Positions 37,501 through 46,500 of a stretch of DNA of 64,000 nucleotides are shown here, in pieces (within the stretch, counting starts at the first letter, position 1; each line of letters starts with the position of its first letter). Origin of the DNA: Synaphobranchus kaupii (taxonomy: Eukaryota; Chordata; Actinopteri; Anguilliformes; Synaphobranchidae); the NCBI GenBank assembly GCA_029718625.1, contig CM056379.1, forward strand, positions 50,923,579 through 50,987,578, given 5' to 3'. Below the pieces are notes generated by a model. That model worked only from the letters and a program-made list of their open reading frames with translations, ran no database searches and had not been told where the DNA came from. The position numbers were made by a program, and so were the translations under genes.

Positions 37501-40500
37501 AAGAGGAACTTCAGTGAGGCACAGTGTCTGACTGCTTCACTTGACCATTGGAAATCAATGGGGACTTTATAAGACATGATTGGATAATTGTGGATTATGA
37601 CGCGTTTTTGAGCCCACCCGTGAAGCAGTGCCTCACTCAAGTATTCAACAGAGTTCCAATCATGTTCTTGTGTGCGTTCTCGTCCTGATGATTGACATAA
37701 TGTCTAACCATTCAGAACACAAGTTCAGCTGTCCAGCAATATAATCATCTTCACCGCCAATTTCGAGTAGACCATTACTGTGTTACTGTATTAGAGAGAG
37801 AAAGGGAGCGAGAGAAATTTATACAATTTTTATGGTTGTGGCGTTGTCAGTGGTGATTTGTATTGTAAATAGTTACATTTTTTATCGTGTTGTAGTGTTG
37901 ATAGCTAGCTAATTGCTAACATTAATGATTTAACTAACGTTGCCCAACGTTAACCTACACTAGCTCACGTTTTGTAATGTTAGCTTTTTCCATTTAATTT
38001 GGCTACATTTGAAAGAAAATGGAACCAGTGAATGTAAACATCCTGGATTGGATTCTGCGGGATTAACGTAACGCTATTTTCAATCCTTAAACTGTGAAGA
38101 AAGATTGCAAATGAAGGCGGATGGGAGACCGAAACCTCCTATCAATCTTACCAGTGAGTGGGCTCGGTAAGTCAGAGCTTTAACGCTAAATGCTCGTAGT
38201 AGCCTACATCGAGGTGGATTAGTTACAGGCAGCTTGCTAACAGAATCACATGTATTGCTGGCCATGTGTGTTGTTTAAAGGAAAGCCTATTAATTTTTAT
38301 CCAAGTGCGTTGCTACAGGAGATGTTCAATGTTTGCGAGAGATGGCTTTCATTATTTAGGCTACGTAATTCAGGTCTGTTAAAAATAATGGAAAATCGAA
38401 GGAGCATGACAGTAGTGTAGTCTGAGAATGATAATTTTTAGGGGTGTCACGATTCTCCAAATCCGCGATTCGATTTGACTTTCGATTTTAAGGTCACGAT
38501 TCGATTCTCGATTTTTATTCAGCACTATTTTTTTTTCCAGCACTATAGTCTAACTAATGGCTATGCCATTGTTAGACTATCGAGTCTTGATTTGTAAAGA
38601 AAAATACTTGTTTCTCAATAAGTAACTTTTATTTGAATAATAACAATTATAAATAATAACAAAAATATGAGAATATTTAAACACACCTAAACAGTTAAGA
38701 GCTTTATCAAAACTAGACTCTAGAATAATAAACAGTTGAACATTTACCACGCTATTAACAATTTACACATTGGTTTTATGCCCTGACAACGGTCATTTAC
38801 ATTTACATTGTCGTCAAGGCAATTAATTCTGCATTAAATGCTTAAATCCAGCGTTCTCCACCACCGAATAGGGTCGCATGTCTGATGCTACAAACAAGTT
38901 GAATTTTGTGGAAGCTTGGCTCTAAATGAGAATGGAAGAGTTGCCTGTGTCAAATTTTTCCCCAGTCAAATCTATTTCTTTGTGATGCCTGCGAATGTGT
39001 CCTGCCATATTTGACGTGTTGCCTAAGGTGGCGTATGGTACTCGCGTGTAGCATAGCCGACAAACTGTCGTTTTTTTGTCAATGACGCATTCGTTGTTTA
39101 TATAACTCACGGGGAAGGCAAGCTGTTGCCACACCGGTGACTTGAGGGAAGCAGGAGGATTTTGCAGTTCTGTTTCTCCATCTCCAACTCCGGCAGTGGC
39201 CATGTGTCGAAAAGTAATGCAGGCTACCGGTAAGCTAACGTTAACTAGCAGCTGTGTCTTCTTTGAAATATCGTTGTTTTTTTTTCTTCGGACGCACGCC
39301 TGCGTGGACGAACAAAATGCAGTGGAAGGCGTCAAGTTTCGTTTTGTCGGAAACGCTTACATTAGAGATGGCCAAGTAGGCTACTTTTTTTTACATTTTA
39401 CCCATCACATGAAAGGCTAAGAAGAGCGCGCGGGGGGTGGGGGTGGAGAGAAAAAAAAAAAACTTGGAGAATCGCGAACCAGCTTGTGATTTCGAAGTTC
39501 GAAATCGAACGCTTATTTCGATCGATTTTCGATTTCGAATCGGTATCGTGACACCACTAATAATTTTATTGATGAAGGCGCACGCATAACAAAATAACGT
39601 TAGTGCTGAAAACCGTGACATTCCTGAGAGGTTGATCGATGCGATTCTTGGGTCGTAGTGACCTGGCATTTAGTGGAATAACGAGCGTGAAAATTGGGAT
39701 AACAGAGTGGGGAGTTGACTGAGCTTCCTTTCCGCTATGATAACGTTCAGGTCGCCCTCTGTGTTCTCCGGGATGTCAAATGGCCTATTTTCACTGGACT
39801 AGGGTATTACGCTACCTGGTGACTTCATATGATTTAGGAATTATCCCCCGACGGGTTTCACGTGGCGCATTCGCACGGGATAAACGCAGTCAGTATTTCA
39901 CTCAAATTTACTTATGAGATCCCAGGGATTATCAACGTGTACGAATGAAATGTAACAATTCTATAGGCTACTTCCATATTCTCCGTTTTTCTGCACATTT
40001 GCACAGCGTATGCAAATGGGTGTGTTGAAGCTGGCTACAGTCATGTTAAATTCAGCAGTAACATTTAAATACTTTTGGTATAAGAATCGCACCCAAAATG
40101 TCAGAATTAGCAATAATAATTTCCACCGCAGCCTCCATAAATCTCAACTCGGAAAGATGAAGAAAAAAGCGTGGAAAAAAATAAGGAATCCTTACTGGAG
40201 AAAAAAAATATCACCCCAAATTACTGAGATGCCGATTCACACAGGACTAATATTATCAGATGACCTGTTCTGTGCAAAATATTACGGAAATGCAGATTCG
40301 CTCGGGATTAACACTGCCCTCTCTTGGTTTGTATCGTATCTCACCGATAGATCCTACCAAGTCTCCTGGAAGGGTTCCGTCTCTGCTCCCCATCCACTGC
40401 CTACAGGAGTCCCGCAGGGATCTGTACTGGGTCCTCTGCTGTTCTCTATGTATACTAAGTCTCTTGGTTCAGTAATTAATTCACATGGCTTCTCATACCA

Positions 40501-43500
40501 TAGCTATGCTGATGATACTCAACTCTTCCTCTCTTTCCCTCCCTCTACCCCACAGGTTAAGGAGAGGATATCTGCTTGTCTGACATCTCTGAGTGGATGG
40601 CTACCCATCACCCGAAGCTCAACCTTGACAAGACAGACCACCCCACTACATGACCTCTCCATCACCGTTGACGGGACCGTGGAGGATTCGACCGTACCTG
40701 ACCACCTACTCCACCCAGCTTCTTGTCCAGACCATGGTCACCTCACGCCTGGACTACTGCAACTCCCTGCTCGCAAGCCTACCAGCCTGCGCCATTCTGC
40801 CTCTTCAACTGATCCAGAATGCAGCTGCCCGGCTTGTGTTCAACCTCCCGACATTTTCCCATGTAACCCCCCTGCTGAGGTCACTCCACTGGCTGCCAGT
40901 TGCAGTCAGGATCAGGTTCAAAGTTCTGACCCTGACCTACACTGCAGCCAATAGGACAGGCCCCGCCTACCTGCAGGACTTAATCCAGAACTATGTTCCT
41001 GCTCGACCACTTCGCTCTTCTACAGCAGGGCGACTCGCACTTCCCCCCCTCCATGTCAAAGGCTCTCGCTCGTCCCGACTGCGGAGTTTTTCCACCTTAG
41101 CTCCTCAGTGGTGGAATGAACTTCCCATTCCCCTACGTTCTACTCCAACCCTGCCTGCATTCCGTCGAGGCCTGAAGACACACCTCTTCAGACTCCACCT
41201 TGACTGATATTCTAACCTAGGAATATCAGTTCCCTGTGTTTACTAGTTCCCTGTGTTTTCCTGTCTGTTTATTATAGTTTATAATAGTATTTAGAATAGA
41301 AGTGTAGTATTGCTGATTTACCCACAGCTTACTGTGAACGTTCATTACTAGGGATAGCTGCTACATTATGGGAAGGATGTGCTTTGTCTTGTCTGTTCTG
41401 TAGTGATCTTGATGATGTCTCTGTATGCACTTATTGTACGTCGCTTTGGATAAAAGCGTCTGCTAAATGAATGTAATGTAATTAAGATCACAGACGACCT
41501 CCACAAATCACATGAGGTCCCCAGGTAATACTACTTCAGTGAATAGGGCATAAGATGATTCAAAATGATCTGAATGAAGCTATTTCAGCTACGGTGCAGG
41601 TGGATGAGTATTTATCTATTGAATATGCATAGGTGATAAAATAATTTGTCTGCTAATAAATGAGTGTGTACATAACTACATGTACAATGTCATTGTATTC
41701 CATCTGGTGTTATTCATTTGAGAGTAGACAGCTCAATTTAAATGGTACAGCCATAGTGATGAGTTGTCAAGCAATATAAAACTGCTTTAAATGGCCACCA
41801 GCTCTTTTCTGCCTACAGCTGGTCAGTTGACGTGGTCAGTGTTAAACAACTCAAAAATGGCCTAGCTCAACAGGTAAAGCAGGGGTTTGATTTCCACAGG
41901 TAGAAAAAAAATTGTGGGTTTGCTTCATCAAAAATTCTGGTCAGCAGCCGCCACTGGTGTCAACCTCTGGAGAGAGCTGCCCTTATTTTCATGCCTGCCA
42001 TTATCTATTAAACTCATTAGCCACCACAGTTGTCTGATTGAAGTTCATTTCATTCCAGAATTTAGCTTTTCACATAATGACTGTGTACATACAAATTCAG
42101 CAAGGTGCTCATTTTAAAACAGTCAGAGACACCACACACTTACAACTGAGTGCAGGAGAAATACATAGATAGCCTACCACAATTTCCTAAATTATGTATG
42201 AGTCGTGTTGCATGAGCTTGTGGGACTTTTAATGCAGTTTTTCTGTCTTACTAGCCTACATAACAGCTTTGATAGCCTAATTAAGCTATGTTAGCATTAC
42301 TGTATGATTAGCTCTCATCTTAATTTGGATTTTTTTTTTTGTAGCCTAACAGTTAACGTTGTTAAAGACTGCTAATTTAGCCATTAATTAATTTACAATT
42401 AAACTTCGCTAAATTTAGTAATAGCCACCACATTAAAACGTCAGAGCATTAAGCCATCTAATATCGGTCAAAATTGCATAAACATTGTGCAGTCACAACC
42501 ATTTAACTGTTCGCTATAACGTTAGACAGTTGTTAGGTATGTAGGCTAGGCTACTGCGTCTTTGTCGTTCATTGTTATAAAGTGCATTTTTAGATCATAG
42601 GTCTCCGCTACTTACTTTTCCCATGGCCTCAGAAATCGAGAGAATATAGCAGAGAGAGGGAGAAAGAATGTGATTGCTGCGATTAAATTATGTTTGAAAA
42701 CGTTTGGGGGGGGAAAAACATATTAGATTTCCCGTATCATAATACGCCCGTATACCTTCGAAAAGGTGGAAAACCCGTATTTTATACGGGCAAACCGTAT
42801 GGATTGACACCTATGCTTGCAGGTAATGTGATTGCCTACAGCCTTTGCAAAATGAGTAGCCTACATGGCGTGGGTAACTACTTGGACAGCATGCGATTTT
42901 CTGTTTGCTGGCCGCATCATTATAAGCTCAAACAGGGGCTCGGCAGCAGCTTGAGAGAGCGAGGGAGCGCGAGAGAGAAAGAGATGTCCAGAGTGGAAAT
43001 GAGCTTTTGGCTACTAGTGGGAAAAAAAAAAAGATGGGGTGTGGTTTGATACCTGGAGCTCAGCCCCAATATTATTACCTTAGCACGCCCAGATTTTGGC
43101 ATTTTTCGAATTTCAAAAGGGGGCGGGGTCTAGCAAAACCAGCGTGTTTTGTTACCCTTTAAACGTGAGTCCGTGTGTGAGTGAGTGAGAGTGAGTGAGT
43201 GAAAGTACAGGCTATAGAGTGCTTTGCATCTAAAAACATGGACTAATGAATAAAAGCAAATTGCGCAGCTAATTGGTTAGCTACAAATATATTTTAAATA
43301 TTTGGCAACTTTTTGTTAAAGTTGCAGCTACCAAGAACCAGTCCACTCCTCCCTCTACCACTGTCCAAGCCAAAGCCAAGCCCAAAGCCCCTTCACCATT
43401 GCAGCTGGTGGGAAGATGACTGAGGAGAGGGTGAACGAGTGCCACCGATCTGTGACCCAGTTTGTAGTGACAATGGAGTCCAAGGGCTTTAGGTAGAAAC

Positions 43501-46500
43501 AGTCTGTCAGTGTATATTGCCTTGGATTGTTTTTTTTTAGGACATAGATAGTAGTCTAAAAGTAGTATATTAGTCCCACCACTCCAAACACAATGATTCA
43601 ATAATGATAATTCAACGTAAAAATAATGAAGTCATTTTTACTGTAGGGAGCTTACCAAGGCTCTCAACTCCAAATATACCCCTCCCTCCAGAAGTGTCCT
43701 CAGTGACACACTGATTCCTGCCTGGTATGGTGTGGAAAAGGCCAATGTCATTACAGAGCTGAAGGATGTGCCAAAGCTGGTCATAACATCTGATGGGTGG
43801 TCCAGCCTTGCTCAGGACCACTACCTCACAGTTACAGTACACTAAACAAGCCAAGGCAGTGTGAAGCAGAAGGTCCTCAAAACCAGGGCTGTGTACAGAG
43901 CACAAACAGGAGAAGGAGGAGGGGGAGTCTGAAGAAGAAGGAGAGACAGTCCCACTCCCTCCACTGTACAAATCAAGGACTACCTTGGAGGAGCTGTTCT
44001 CTGAGGAAGACAGGAAGTTGAGGTCAACGATCCAAGAAAACATCTTGCCCATCAGCAGGCAAGTTGAGCTAGAGCTCCAGCTCTACAAAGGCCTGCCTCC
44101 CATCCATAGCAGATGACCCGGTGGTGTGGTGGTGAGAGAAGAGAGCTACTCTGCCCCTCCTTACAAACAAACAAGCCTCCTCCACCCCCAGCGAGAGGGT
44201 ATTTTCGACTCCAGGGAACACCATCAGCAAGGAGAGGTCCCGGCTTCTCCCAGAGAAGGCAGACATGTTGATCTTCCTCCAGAAGAACTGTTGAATTGCC
44301 TTTTGCAGCCCAGCTGCATTCCCCACCCTTGTTGGTCTATGCCACTGTCTTTTCTTTTGCAGTGAATATTGTTTATTTTATATTGTATATTTTATTTATT
44401 TTACAATTCCATTATCACAACATTAGTGATAATATTCAAAACATTTCTGTTGTATGCTGTTGCTACTGAAAGTTTAGAGAGTAAAGCAATATCAATTCTG
44501 TTCTTAGTCTTTTTTTATTCTTAAAAAATAACAAAAAGAACCGATAAGAGTAAGCAATATCGATAAGAGTAGTAGTATTGTAAAAATCTTAACGATTCCC
44601 TATCCCAACTCGAATCTGACAGAACCAGGGCGCGAACCCGATCCTCAGTGTGCAACTGCACCGACTCAGTCTTACTGCGGCACCCCTAAAGATGAGTGGA
44701 CCTAAGCAGCGCCAGCAAAAATGTTATCCTTGCAAAGAATGAACATCAACAGGAAAACCATGAGGTATCAAACACATGAATTATCATGCCTTAAGCCACT
44801 CCAAAATATGTCCTCACAAGTGGCCAATCCAAGTCCTTCAAGCACAAGTGTTCCATTTGAGACAGGGCTGTTAAATCATTCCTCCATACCAGACTATTCT
44901 GAACACTGTAGAAAATCCTGTAGGTGCATGAATGCTGCAATTACATTGTTTACTCATATTTTGGAGGTAAAACTCTAAGTCAGGTTTTCCCAAATTGGGG
45001 TCTGCAGACCCCAGGGGGTCCGCGCCTAAAAGGGGAAAAACGTTAAATAAATTATATAAAATAATAATTAAAAAAACCGTAATAACCAATATTACTCAAA
45101 ATAATATTTAATTATTGAATATGACATGATTGTTTATTAACCTTGGTCGACATTATTCAGTAATATTGCGATCAATCTGTTTCACTCACTCGTCGATTGG
45201 CTTATTTATTTCAAAACGCATTATTTTAATTGTAGTTTGCGCACTTTGGGCACTGTACAGTAACGTTACCCGTTTCCTGCTACAGTCGAGCAAGTAGGAA
45301 GTTCCTGTGAGGTTCACATATCTTTCAGCTAATTTAGAAATATTTTAGCTATTGATCGCTTTTTAAAGCGGACATTCCGCTGCTAGCACGACAAGTCCAA
45401 GTGAGTCAAGTTCCAAAGCAATCACCAAAAAAATCGAGGAAATATGAGACATCATACATAGAGTTTTGGATTTTGTCCATCAAGAAAAAAGATGGTCTTG
45501 ATTATCCCCAGTGCATGCTATGCCAATAAGTTCTTTCCAACAAATGCCTAAAACCATTTAACTTAAGATATTTACAACAGAAACTCATGAAAATCACACA
45601 GACAAACTGTTGAATCCTTTGAAAGAAAAGCTAAATAGTTGGCTAAACAAGCGAGTGGTAAAGGCATCTTTTTTTATTTTTGTTGTGTCGTATCACACAC
45701 AGTGCCTGTGCACTGTGGGGGAAGACTTGCTATTACCTGCGACCAAACACATTGTTCGAGAAATGCTAGGCCAGGATGCTGCCCAGAAAATTGACGTGGT
45801 TTCTTTGTCAAACAATAGGGGCAAAGATATAACAGAGCAACTGCTTGAACAGGTAAAGGCCAGTCCCTTCATTGTGTTACAATTAGATAGAAGTACAGAC
45901 GTGCAGGCCAACTTTGGGAGACAAAGCTAAAGGATGGAATTAGCCTACTGAAATCTTCCCACCCCTTCACCAGGACCTTGGGACATCCAGCATGACCACA
46001 GAAAATGTCCAGTCTGTAATACTTTCCCATCTGACACAGGTGAAGGAACAATTCACTGACTATTTCCCTGAGCTGCTCGCTTGGACACATACTGCATAGC
46101 TGTCTATTTATGGGGAGATAAAGTGCAATTTTATATATACATATTAATTAATTGTATATAATACAATTAATTCATCTTCATTTTTTGGATGGGAAGGTCC
46201 TCAGCCAGAACCTAGTCTGTTACCGGGGCCTTGGCATGAATACGTTTGGGAACCCCGGCTCTAAGCAAAACATCTACTGTATTCTCCAATTTTATTTAAA
46301 AAGCCATAAAATCAGTTATCCACTGGAACAATCCTTAATGCAACTATTCTTCATATCAAACCAAAATGGCATAAGAAACAAACTGGATTTAAAACACTTA
46401 AATGTAAGCACAAGCAGCTTTTTTGACTGAAACTAAACCTGCACTGCTCGTTTAAGAAAAAGGCATGCAGCCAACACTGCTGACCATTATTTTTGAGGAA

